Shown here piece by piece: positions 11,378-19,258 of a stretch of DNA of 64,000 nucleotides (position 1 is its first letter; the number at the start of each line of letters is the position of its first letter). Source of the DNA: Prostheceraeus crozeri (Eukaryota; Platyhelminthes; Polycladida; Euryleptidae); assembly GCA_907163375.1 (NCBI GenBank), contig CAJQUW010007109.1:124001-188000 (forward strand). The letters run 5' to 3'. Both the position numbers and the translations under genes were made by a program. The notes beneath the pieces are model-generated. The model was not told the origin of the DNA, ran no database searches, and worked only from the letters and a program-made list of their open reading frames with translations.

Positions 11378-11380
11378 ATG
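11378..11380 (+). other. Three-base coding exon: ATG followed by a GTAAGT donor
   Basis: AACTAAAATG is followed at once by GTAAGTCGC. The acceptor at 11447 (TTTTCAG) joins ATG to GCA TCT ACT, the start of the RING gene. A second acceptor at 12348 (CGTTTTAG) would join the same ATG to GCT TCT ATC, the start of the exonuclease gene. Both acceptors are in phase 0 and both are conserved in the fragment at 3146-5506. One promoter could therefore serve two proteins by alternative splicing. Confidence 0.6.
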
Positions 11381-11447
11381 GTAAGTCGCTACTTCCCTCC
11401 CTCTCCTCCCTTGAACGTAAACTTAATACAATCTTTTTCATTTTCAG
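11381..11447 (+). other. 67-bp intron in the RING gene of the outer Polinton
   Basis: GTAAGT donor directly after the ATG, a pyrimidine-rich tract (CTTTTTCATTTTCAG) and AG at 11446-11447. Its twin in the fragment (4756-4690) has the same length. Confidence 0.7.
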
Positions 11448-12314
11448 GCATCTACTCCATCTGCTACACTAGTAGGACAAAATGGCGGTCAAACGTTACA
11501 AGGTTCGCTACGATCAGATCATCTACAACTGAGGCCAGTGGAAGAAACAACCAAGGTACATAATCCTACACCGCTACAGCGTAAATTTAAACAAGTCTTG
11601 CGTTATGACGATCATAGCGTAGTACTCCGAACGGGAATGCTCCCTTCCACGGATGTCAAGATAATGCGCAATCAGTATGGGGACTACATACTGATCCCCG
11701 TGAGTCCGTACATTCGCCACCAACTTGATATTATTGAGGAGTACGTGACATTAAATATGGACATTCCTACTCCTCTTGCTCAAGAGTGGAAGGCGAGAGA
11801 TGACAAGGATACTCCCTATAGAAAGATTTGGGGTGGTAATCACATTTGCCTACCGGTATCACATTGGTGTAGTTATTATAAAAAGGATGGAGATCAATCA
11901 ATACCCATCAGATGTGATGAGCTCGGAGAAGGTACTTGGGATATCCTTTTCAAAGTGAATGGGCTATGTTATGGTCGACACGAGGATAATAAAATAGTCT
12001 CTCTCTCTCCATGCATATGGAATCCATCCTATATATTCCAAAACCACCCAACGTGGATGACATAATTGATCAAATCCTTAACAGCAGTGGTACGAAGCGC
12101 AAGTCGTAGAAGAATGCTGCCTCAAAACGCAAATCAAAGAAGGAGAATTACTACTCCTTTCCTAACTCTACCCTATGACAATTCGCTTATGTGCTTTGAG
12201 TGTCGTAGACGTGGTCTTATTAGATACATTTTACTTCTTCGTTGCCATCATATCATTTGTGTATTTTGTCGTGAAAAGCATCGATGTAATTCTTCATTTT
12301 GTAATATGTTATAG
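11448..12314 (+). pseudogene. RING-finger gene of the outer Polinton (broken)
   Basis: The main exon follows the mini-exon at 11378 and starts GCA TCT ACT. It encodes the same protein as 4689-3826 (-): a body of unknown fold, then a C-terminal RING-like module with CFEC, RCHHIICVFC and a last Cys pair. It appears broken about once, whereas the copy in the fragment looks whole. Differences between the two copies cluster in the middle of the gene, in contrast to the near identity of the neighbouring exonuclease gene. Inferred role: modulation of host ubiquitination; no direct evidence. Confidence 0.6.
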
Positions 12315-12348
12315 AACGTTTCCTTAGATGTGTAAATTTCCGTTTTAG

Positions 12349-12897
12349 GCTTCTATCATCATTTTTATGGATTGTGAGGGTGAACCTGTACAGGAGCTCA
12401 GTGCTATTGCTATGAACAATTGGACATATCAGATTGTCAATGTCTATCATCAACATGCCAACTGCAATCCCAATGTTGATCAATGGGCGAGGAAACACAT
12501 TCATGGACTTAATCTGAAATATTTGCAAGACTATGGCTTTTCTTGTGAGACTTCTCTTCTTATTGACTTTAAACGATGGTTAGCTGCTTTCAATGTCATA
12601 CGCATCTTTTGTAATAATCCTGGTAAGGAGAGGAAAGTATTTCCCAATCTAATCATTGATGATATTTTGCTCCCACCTTGGGATAGTAGAGTGAATCAAC
12701 ATTATCATGAAGTTACGAAACGTTTTAAGGATTTGTGTGTTCCTATTTTGTCTGTTCGTTGTAGTAGCTACGTTCATAACCAATGCTTCTTTCCTCCTTA
12801 CCTCAACACTGCCAAAGTCCTGTATGGTTATCATTGCTCGCTGTATGATAGTTACCAGCTGTATCTATTTTATCTGCTTCAAACCATTGATTTATAA
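12349..12897 (+). CDS. DEDDh-type 3'-5' exonuclease-like protein
   Basis: From the phase 0 acceptor at 12348 the exon reads ASIIIFMDCEGEPVQELSAI: a hydrophobic strand followed by D-x-E, the ExoI motif of DEDD nucleases. Near the C-terminus HCSLYDSYQLYLFYL contains His-x4-Asp, as in the ExoIII motif of the DEDDh class. Between them KHIHGLNLKYLQDYGFS and a hydrophobic segment, NVIRIFCNN, could hold the ExoII aspartate region. About 182 residues plus the Met supplied by the mini-exon at 11378. An internal ATG at 12367 would lose the first strand, so I favour the spliced start. A polyadenylation signal lies at 12920. Assignment is by motifs only; the substrate (RNA or DNA) is unknown. Confidence 0.5.
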   Translation, partial: ASIIIFMDCEGEPVQELSAIAMNNWTYQIVNVYHQHANCNPNVDQWARKHIHGLNLKYLQDYGFSCETSLLIDFKRWLAAFNVIRIFCNNPGKERKVFPNLIIDDILLPPWDSRVNQHYHEVTKRFKDLCVPILSVRCSSYVHNQCFFPPYLNTAKVLYGYHCSLYDSYQLYLFYLLQTIDL

Positions 12898-12919
12898 TGC
12901 ATGCTTGTTACCATTATTC

Positions 12920-12925
12920 AATAAA
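12920..12925 (+). terminator. Polyadenylation signal AATAAA after the RING/exonuclease unit
   Basis: AATAAA 23 bp past the exonuclease stop. No AATAAA separates the RING and exonuclease coding regions, which fits one transcription unit with alternative splicing. Confidence 0.5.
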
Positions 12926-12981
12926 TGTTACTATGAGAAGAGTTGTTTTCATGCAATGGATGGGTTAGATAAAGGGCGATC

Positions 12982-13392
12982 ATGTCTTTCTCAAACGACT
13001 GCGGAACATTACATTTTCATAGGCAAAGTTTAAAAGGAGCGGTTCAAGATTATGTGATAAATTTTCATAAAGATGAGACCGACATCGAAGCAGTGGTCGA
13101 TGATGCTAGCACTCTATTTCTAGAGTTAATGAATACATTCTCTGATAGCATTATCATGGCGCGATTAGTTGCGAAAATTAAGTTTAGTCATTTAGGAAAG
13201 GAAGAGGTGGAAAGACGCTCTTTCCATTTTGCTTCTTATTCAATGGAAGTGGTAGATCACCCCCAAGAATTTTTTAAAAGACATATGATAAAAATTGCTG
13301 AACGTCTTAACGCATTCAACCATCATGGTAGCAGTCTAGTGACTGAAGCGATTTCAGATATTCATATTCAACTTTCCATAAAGAAAAATTGA
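12982..13392 (+). CDS. Stand-alone protein resembling the N-terminal domain of the Polinton polymerase
   Basis: 136 residues. The pattern DIEAVVDDASTLFLELMNTF, then IMARLVAKIKF, SFHFASYSMEVV and GSSLVTEAISDIHIQL parallels a stretch in the polymerase gene (within 51734-50469): LIGALFNNLVNF, ALIYLKIKYV, LEFHIPSS and DSGLVFDGIETAMIKI. Spacing and hydrophobic pattern agree, so it looks like a small paralogue of that pre-exonuclease domain, whose function is unknown; terminal-protein or origin-related roles are possible. Its stop overlaps the next start by four bases (13389-13392). Confidence 0.45.
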   Translation: MSFSNDCGTLHFHRQSLKGAVQDYVINFHKDETDIEAVVDDASTLFLELMNTFSDSIIMARLVAKIKFSHLGKEEVERRSFHFASYSMEVVDHPQEFFKRHMIKIAERLNAFNHHGSSLVTEAISDIHIQLSIKKN

Positions 13393-13718
13393 AAATGCAG
13401 TGGTACTTGATTGTAGCACAACTGGTTTTCGAGCTATGTCTGCTCACTCTCGAAGTATATTCCTTCTGTACATGTGTCTATTATTTAGAAAAGGCTAGAA
13501 AATTCATATCTTCAAAAAGACTTGCTATAGACATCAGTAACGGTGAAACTATGTGTTGTGATGTATGTAAGCGAAAGGATGGAAATGAAAAGCGCATCTT
13601 CAAGAGATGTAAGCATGCTTTTTGTCAACGCTGTTTCATACGTAATTGCATTCAACTTTGCAAATGTAGCCACTGTGATATTTCTCATTTCGAGTGCCAC
13701 TTATGTCACAATAGTTAG
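13389..13718 (+). CDS. Membrane-anchored RING-finger protein
   Basis: 109 residues. The N-terminal segment WYLIVAQLVFELCLLTLEVY is hydrophobic enough for a signal anchor. The C-terminal half has a complete RING pattern: CDVC, 12-13 residues, CKHAFCQRC, then CKCSHC (C-x2-C, C-x-H-x2-C-x2-C, C-x2-C). RING proteins are usually E3 ubiquitin ligases. A membrane RING resembles virus proteins that remove host receptors, but that is inference. It overlaps the preceding gene by four bases. Confidence 0.6.
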   Translation: MKMQWYLIVAQLVFELCLLTLEVYSFCTCVYYLEKARKFISSKRLAIDISNGETMCCDVCKRKDGNEKRIFKRCKHAFCQRCFIRNCIQLCKCSHCDISHFECHLCHNS

Positions 13719-13769
13719 TACCTATGCAAATGTGGTAAAGATAGGTTTTAGCAAAGACTAACACGGAAA

Positions 13770-14135
13770 ATGGCGAAACGTAAAATGACGAAACGTAAAA
13801 GTCAAAAGTCTTCAAAGTTTTCTTCAGCCATTCAAGCTCTCCGACGAATGAAAGCAAATCAGCGATACAATGCTATACGACATGCTAACGATAAATTCAT
13901 TCGTGAAATTATTTCTCATGTGAGGAAGTTGAGGACGAAGAAATTAGCACCAAAACAACGAAAGTTACTTAAGCGATATGCTACGAAATTGCGTTTCATC
14001 TCCAATCCTAAAGTCACCCTTCAAAGAAAGAGGAAAACTCTATCACAAAAGGGCGGTTTCCTTTCAGCAATACTTCTGATGCTAGCTCCTGTCGTGGGTA
14101 AGCTATTGGGTAATATCTTTGGCTCTAAGCGTTAA
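13770..14135 (+). CDS. Small basic Polinton protein with hydrophobic Gly-rich tail
   Basis: 121 residues, strongly basic (starts MAKRKMTKRKSQKSSKFSSA). The core RYNAIRHANDKFIREIISHV and LRTKKLAPKQRKLLKRY resembles a conserved small protein I associate with invertebrate Polintons. The tail KGGFLSAILLMLAPVVGKLL is an amphipathic or membrane-active looking segment, like adenovirus pX or pVI-type minor core proteins. The position just upstream of the ATPase fits a virion component. Exact role unknown. Confidence 0.65.
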   Translation: MAKRKMTKRKSQKSSKFSSAIQALRRMKANQRYNAIRHANDKFIREIISHVRKLRTKKLAPKQRKLLKRYATKLRFISNPKVTLQRKRKTLSQKGGFLSAILLMLAPVVGKLLGNIFGSKR

Positions 14136-14166
14136 TTATGCAAATGTTGAATCTCAAAGTATTAAA

Positions 14167-14784
14167 ATGGATTTCAGACTTCAATGCGATAAAGTTCTGA
14201 CTGTATCAGGCCCATCTCATGCAGGTAAAACTGTTTTCACGCTGAATTTATTGGATAAAAGAAGGGAGTTGTTTAAGGAACCTATCAATCGAGTGATTTG
14301 GTGTTATGGTATTTATCAACCGTCGCTGTTTCAGGAATTGCAAAGTCGCAACTTTATTCGACATGAAGGAATTATTGCAGTGGATAAACTTCAGTCTAAT
14401 GATGTTGTTGTATTGGATGATCTATTAAAAGAAAGTAAGAATTCAAAAGATGTTACAGATATGTTCACTCGCGCAGCACATCATAAAAGGTGCTTTATCA
14501 TCTATATCACACAAAATTTGTTTCCTGATGGAAAAGAAGCTCGTACACGAAACCTGAATACACACTATTATGCTATTTTCAAGAATCCGCGAGATAAAAG
14601 TCAATTTGAAATTTTAGCGCGACAAGTTGCACCCAGAGGATCAAAAGCCTTAATTGAAATTTTTCAAGCAGCTACTGAAAAACCATACGGTTACTTATTC
14701 ATTGACTTTACGCAAGAGTGTCCGGAAGAATTTAGATTTCGAAGTGATATTTTGAAAACTCCCATGATTATCTACAAACTATGA
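14167..14784 (+). CDS. Genome-packaging ATPase (FtsK/HerA, A32-like)
   Basis: About 205 residues from ATG 14167; an upstream in-frame extension to 14119 has no ATG and overlaps the preceding gene. Walker A is GPSHAGKT close to the N-terminus, Walker B is DVVVLDDLL, and HHKRCFIIYITQNLF forms the next strand with a polar sensor residue. This is the standard layout of Polinton and adintovirus packaging ATPases that drive DNA into capsids. The stop overlaps the next start (ATGA at 14781). It looks whole. Confidence 0.85.
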   Translation: MDFRLQCDKVLTVSGPSHAGKTVFTLNLLDKRRELFKEPINRVIWCYGIYQPSLFQELQSRNFIRHEGIIAVDKLQSNDVVVLDDLLKESKNSKDVTDMFTRAAHHKRCFIIYITQNLFPDGKEARTRNLNTHYYAIFKNPRDKSQFEILARQVAPRGSKALIEIFQAATEKPYGYLFIDFTQECPEEFRFRSDILKTPMIIYKL

Positions 14785-15473
14785 GTTCTTATTCTCGCAT
14801 GATTGTTATTCCTCAGGATGAATATGTACAATTGACTGCCATGCAGCAAATAAAGCAACCTCTTGCAAATCAAATGTATAGGAAAGAAATAGATTATCAG
14901 CAAAATGTTCACATCAAAGATCCACATCGTGCTGTATTATTACAATCGGAAACTGTTGAGCAATTGAAAAACTTGAAGAATAAGATGCGTGACTCTGTAT
15001 CGACTGCTACACCTTTAGCATCTCGCGCACATGCCATATCTCTTTTCAACAGTATCGAACCCCATCTCAATGTAAATGATAGAGGAGAAATCATTACAGA
15101 TGAAAATAAAGTGATTGATGCTTCACGTTATGAAGACTTGATTCAGTATGCGACACGTAGAAAGCGCCGTCAGGGCTATGTTCCACCTGGTTGGTCATAC
15201 TTTCTTAAACTATTGAAAAAGCATAATGTATCAAAATTTGCTTTGAATAATGAGACATTGAAAGAACTTGATTCAACAGTGGCTACTGCTCCAATGCTTG
15301 AGACGATAAAAATGCCAACAAATTGGTTTAAGACGTCACCTGCTACATCCCCTCCCACACTCACTAAGCAAACAAGAGGAAGAACTCCACGTAGATCTAC
15401 ATCACCACTAAAACTAGTAAAAGGAAAACGTAAAACAGCTCCTCCCAAGAAATACATGTTCTCAGACTATTAA
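14781..15473 (+). CDS. Conserved Polinton protein, structural or scaffolding candidate
   Basis: 230 residues. It starts MSSYSRMIVIPQDEYVQLTA. Features I associate with Polinton gene sets are LQSETVEQLKNLKNKMRDSV, a NDRGEII segment, then RYEDLIQYATRRKRRQGYVP and a Ser/Thr/Pro/Lys-rich tail. It lies between the ATPase and integrase, a usual place for this family. No enzymatic motif is visible, and the basic tail suggests nucleic acid or capsid contact. It overlaps the ATPase stop by four bases and looks whole. Confidence 0.6.
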   Translation: MSSYSRMIVIPQDEYVQLTAMQQIKQPLANQMYRKEIDYQQNVHIKDPHRAVLLQSETVEQLKNLKNKMRDSVSTATPLASRAHAISLFNSIEPHLNVNDRGEIITDENKVIDASRYEDLIQYATRRKRRQGYVPPGWSYFLKLLKKHNVSKFALNNETLKELDSTVATAPMLETIKMPTNWFKTSPATSPPTLTKQTRGRTPRRSTSPLKLVKGKRKTAPPKKYMFSDY

Positions 15474-15474
15474 T

Positions 15475-15690
15475 ATGAAGCAGATGTGTTGCTTACCATG
15501 TAATGAACCGCCGGAGGTGAATGTCGTTGTCACTTGCACTTGCTGCGCCAGCTCTCACAATGAAACCCCTAAGCAATGTGAACACGATCGCAAAACCGCT
15601 AAAGCTAAATGCTGCAGTTGTTGTAAATGTAGAAAGGCAAGAAAGCAAAAAGATAAGAAGGAAGAAAAAGAGTCAGTAGTCATCGGCTGA
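15475..15690 (+). CDS. Small Cys-rich protein
   Basis: 71 residues with 16 cysteines, many in pairs: CCLPC, CTCCAS, CCSCCKCRK, then a Lys/Glu-rich tail. Similar short Cys-rich frames precede the integrase in some Polintons. It could bind metal, but no standard zinc-finger spacing is evident. It begins two bases after the previous stop. Confidence 0.45.
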   Translation: MKQMCCLPCNEPPEVNVVVTCTCCASSHNETPKQCEHDRKTAKAKCCSCCKCRKARKQKDKKEEKESVVIG

Positions 15691-15694
15691 ACGT

Positions 15695-16741
15695 TTGAAG
15701 TCAATCTATTATGATGTAAAACATCCGGCAGGATTTGCATCTATCAAGAAATTATCAAAAGCGAGTGGTCTTCCGCAATCACAAGTGAAACGATGGTTAA
15801 AGGGTCAGGCTACCTATACACTCCACAAACAAGCGAAAAAGAAGTACCGCACCCGCCATTATATTGTTCATGACATCGATGAACAGCGGCAAGCAGATTT
15901 GTGTGATGTCGCCTCCATTTCAAAACATAACTCGGGCAATAATTTTATTTTAACCGTCATTGATATTTTCTCGCGTTATGCGTGGGCTCAACCTTTAAAA
16001 ACTAAAGAAGGGAAAGGAGTAGCAAAAGCATTCCAAACAATTTTTCGAGAAGGTCGCATTCCAAAAAGAATTCAGAGTGATCAAGGAAAAGAGTTTGAAA
16101 ATCAGTATGTGAGAAGATTATTTGAGAGGCATGACATTGAGTTGTTTAGTGTAAAGAGTGCTTATAAAGCTGCACTCGTTGAACGTTTTAATCGCACATT
16201 AAAAAATCGCTTGTGGCGACATTTTACTGCCAACTTGACACAAAATTGGACAAAGGTTCTACAAGATACACTCCATGCCTACAATCACTCTATCCATCGT
16301 TCTATTGGACTCAGGCCAGTAGATGTAAATGCTGACAATGTAGATAAAGTGCGCGAATCATTCCAACGTAAACGCACTCATGTGAAAAGTGATGTGAAAA
16401 TTGGTGATAAAGTTCGTATCTCAAAAGTGAAGAGTGTTTTTGCTAAAGGGTACCTTCCGAATGGGACAGAGGAGGTATTTACAGTATCAAGGATTAATCA
16501 AAAAGACTCTCCGACCACCTACAGGTTGAAAGATTACGATAATGAAGAAATTGAGGGTAGCTTTTACCGCGATGAGATTGAGGTAGTCACTGAAAGTGAA
16601 ACATATTTGGTAGAGAAAATCATTCGATGTAAAAAACGGCAAGGTGAAGAATGGTGTCTTGTTAAATGGACTGGTTATCCTTCAAGTATGAACTCTTGGA
16701 TGCGTCGTGCCGACATCTTTCATGTAAGTGATCGACAGTGA
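15695..16741 (+). CDS. Retrovirus-like integrase with C-terminal chromodomain
   Basis: About 348 residues. The N-terminal region KLSKASGLPQSQVKRWLKGQ looks helix-turn-helix-like. The catalytic core has the DDE triad: Asp in RQADLCDVAS, Asp in IQSDQGKEFEN, Glu in AALVERFNRTLKN. An SH3-like segment (KIGDKVRISKVKSVFAKGYL) follows, then a chromodomain with YLVEKIIRC and WCLVKWTGYPSSMNSW, which may steer insertion to particular chromatin. The integrase joins Polinton ends to target DNA, giving the 6-bp duplication. No ATG opens the frame; the conserved family start ERLKSIYYD follows an in-frame stop closely, so the start is uncertain. It looks whole otherwise. Confidence 0.9.
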   Translation: MKSIYYDVKHPAGFASIKKLSKASGLPQSQVKRWLKGQATYTLHKQAKKKYRTRHYIVHDIDEQRQADLCDVASISKHNSGNNFILTVIDIFSRYAWAQPLKTKEGKGVAKAFQTIFREGRIPKRIQSDQGKEFENQYVRRLFERHDIELFSVKSAYKAALVERFNRTLKNRLWRHFTANLTQNWTKVLQDTLHAYNHSIHRSIGLRPVDVNADNVDKVRESFQRKRTHVKSDVKIGDKVRISKVKSVFAKGYLPNGTEEVFTVSRINQKDSPTTYRLKDYDNEEIEGSFYRDEIEVVTESETYLVEKIIRCKKRQGEEWCLVKWTGYPSSMNSWMRRADIFHVSDRQ

Positions 16742-16782
16742 TTCATGCAAAGTTGTAACTAACAATGTTTAGGGTTTGAGCT

Positions 16783-17238
16783 ATGAATCCAACTGCCTCA
16801 TTTTATTCACGACCCTCCTACGTAAGTGGAGGAGGACAAATTTACATCGGTGCTCGCCACCAACGTGGAGGTAGCATACTTGGTGCACTGAAATCTGTTG
16901 TAGCACCTCTCATATCCAATGTCGGTAGATCTTTAAAACGAAATGTTTTAAGTAATGCCGTTGGCTTTGCTGGTGATGTTGCTAGTGATCTTTCCAGAGG
17001 TAGAAGTTTTAAGAGCAGTTTGTTGAATCGTGGGAAGGAACGCGGTTTAAAAACATTGAAGCAGACCTTTGCTGGTGTTACTCAAGGAAAGAAATCACCT
17101 AAACGAATGAATAAAGGAAGGAGGAAGCATCGCGGAGCTGGTAAGGTGCGATCTTCAGTCAAAAGGCATTCACGCAAACGTCGCAGAGGCTCTAATCATT
17201 CATCAGGCGCTAAACGACGACGCTGCTATAACTTCTAA
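16783..17238 (+). CDS. pX/Mu-like basic core protein
   Basis: 151 residues. It starts MNPTASFYSRPSYVSGGGQI, followed by a Gly-rich hydrophobic stretch, GGSILGALKSVVAPLISNVG, and an extremely basic C-terminal half (KKSPKRMNKGRRKHRGAGK and following). This fits the Polinton PX proteins related to adenovirus pX, which condense DNA and sit inside the virion. It lies directly upstream of the major capsid gene with a two-base gap. It looks whole. Confidence 0.7.
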   Translation: MNPTASFYSRPSYVSGGGQIYIGARHQRGGSILGALKSVVAPLISNVGRSLKRNVLSNAVGFAGDVASDLSRGRSFKSSLLNRGKERGLKTLKQTFAGVTQGKKSPKRMNKGRRKHRGAGKVRSSVKRHSRKRRRGSNHSSGAKRRRCYNF

Positions 17239-17240
17239 TC

Positions 17241-18519
17241 ATGGAGTGTAAAACTTCCGGTATTTGTTTGTTTGATCAACAAGCCATACAGACAGATATT
17301 CTTAGTTCAAGTATTGTAGATTATCATCCTCGAACAGCTGAGAATGCTGGCCCCATTGAATTTGTTATTCCTGGTGGTAGTGATAACTACATAGATTTGA
17401 GTTATGCGATGGTTGATTTGAGGTTTAGAATTCAGCAAGCAGATGGAACTGCTATTGACGATACACTTAAAGTTGGACTCAACAATTTACCATTGACTAC
17501 ATTACTTCGCGATGTTTCTCTAACGATTGGAGAGCAGCAGGTGGAAGGTGGTCAAAGCGATTATCCCTATAAATCATATTTCAATCATGTATCACAGTTT
17601 CATCCAGCAGCACAAAAAAGTCATATGGAAGCCATGGGATGGTATAGAGATGAAGCAGGAAAATTTGATGTTGAAAGAAACAGTGGCTTTGTAAAGCGAT
17701 CTGCTATGATTAAAGATAGTAAAGTATGTCAGCTATATGGTCCGCTGAATTCAGATTTTCTTTAGACAGTCAAAGTTTTTACTCTGTAATACCAGCATGC
17801 GACTCAAGCTGACATTGAATAAGCCTGAATTTGCGCTGAATGCATTTGCTAAAGTTGACAATTTTAGAATTCATGTGGAAGATATTGCACTTTACATTCG
17901 TCGAGTAGTACCGAATCCAAGTGTCATTAGAGGGCATGCTGAAGGTCTTAGCCGCTAAAATGCCATTTACCCCGTTCAGCATACAAAGCTTCTCACCTTT
18001 ACAATTCCGAAAGATCAAAAGAGTTTCATGAAAGATGGCCTCTTTCCATCGGAAGCACCGAAGCTCCTCATGGTGGCAATGGTTGAAAATGATGCATTTA
18101 ATGGTAATATAAAGAAGAATCCTTTCAATTTTAAACACAATCAGTTAAGTGAAATTGCTTTACGTGTAAACGGTGTGAGTCATCCTGGTCCACCCTACAA
18201 ACCAGATTTTGCTGCGGATAAATTTATGCGCAGTTATGTTGATTTTATGGATGTCTTTGGCTTTTACAATACGGATGACACCAACGGACTTACTATGAAA
18301 GAGTTTAAGAGTGGATATACTATTTATGCATTTGATTTGACTGCTGACAGCGATATTAGTGCCCCCTATCGTCAAGCGAACGTGCCTCATAATATTCGTT
18401 TGGATTTGACGTTCAAAAGAACACTACCTGAGACGATCAATGTATTAATTTATGCAGTCTTTGATTCAAATATTGAAATTACAAAGTATCGTGACGTGAT
18501 TCTTCAGTATAATCGTTAA
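17241..18519 (+). pseudogene. Major capsid protein, double jelly-roll (broken)
   Basis: The N-terminal part has IEFVIPGGSDNYIDLSYAMV and LRFRIQQADG, then LLRDVSLTIGEQQVEGG and YPYKSYFNHV, all typical of Polinton/adenovirus-hexon-like major capsid proteins. The C-terminal part has YAFDLTADSDISAPYRQANV, IRLDLTFKRTLPETINVLIY and a final ILQYNR. The gene is of normal size for the family but broken, about one or two breaks. It follows the pX-like gene and its stop overlaps the protease start (TAATG). Confidence 0.85.
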
Positions 18520-18891
18520 TGAGTTGGTTGACTGCTGACGATATTAAGACTAAAGTGCAGCGTAATGCAGACGAAGCGACGTTGAAAGCTTTCGATAATG
18601 TCTATTCACTCGATACCTTACCACCTGCAGTAAATCACTGTCCCATCTTTATTGTGCTAAACACTCATTCGCAGAATTTAGGCGGTGAGCATTGGAAGCG
18701 ATCTTTTTTGGAAAAGACCGACGTGGTGAACTATTTGACTCTCTTGCTCAACCTCCAAATATACCAACACAGCAGTGGTTGAGAAAACATACGCGTCAAT
18801 ATCAGCGAAATGAACGCATAATACAACATCCACTTTCATCAACGTGTGGTGCTTTTGTACTGTACTTCATCTTAAAACGTTTACATGTATC
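18519..18891 (+). pseudogene. Adenain-like cysteine protease, split by the nested Polinton
   Basis: It starts MSWLTADDIKTKVQRNADEA. The region around NTHSQNLGGEHW carries the catalytic His, and LSSTCGAFVLYFILKRL the catalytic Cys, as in the adenovirus/Polinton maturation protease that cleaves capsid proteins. Family B Polinton is inserted within its 3' part, with the target copy TGTATC at 18886-18891; the remaining tail lies past 43346. Apart from the insertion it has about one break. Confidence 0.75.
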
Positions 18892-19258
18892 AGTAATGGG
18901 CAAAAGACCGTTCCAGGACACCATAAAATTCAAAAAAATAGTATCTTTAAAAACGACATAAATTCATGAATTTAGACCCTTTTTCAGGTTTTTAAGACCT
19001 AAATTCATGAATTTAGTCGTTTTTAAAGATGCCGATTTTTCAAAAAATGGTACTTTTTTAAATGGTCTAAATTCATGAATTTTTGTCATTTTTTAGGTTA
19101 TGAAGACCTAAATTCATAAATTTAGGCGTTTTTAAAAATACCCAATTTTCAAATTTTTCAAAATCTCAAATTTGTGAATTACAATTTTTACCTTGAAAAT
19201 CATGACCGTTCCAGGACACCGAAAATCATAAAAGTTGAGAATTTCAAATTCATGAATT
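18892..19258. repeat. Left terminal inverted repeat of nested family B Polinton
   Basis: 367 bp, matching 43345-42894 inverted. It contains several AAATTCATGAATTT palindromes and two copies of GACCGTTCCAGGACACC, one 15 bp from the tip and one near 19204. The right repeat has one more block. Confidence 0.85.
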
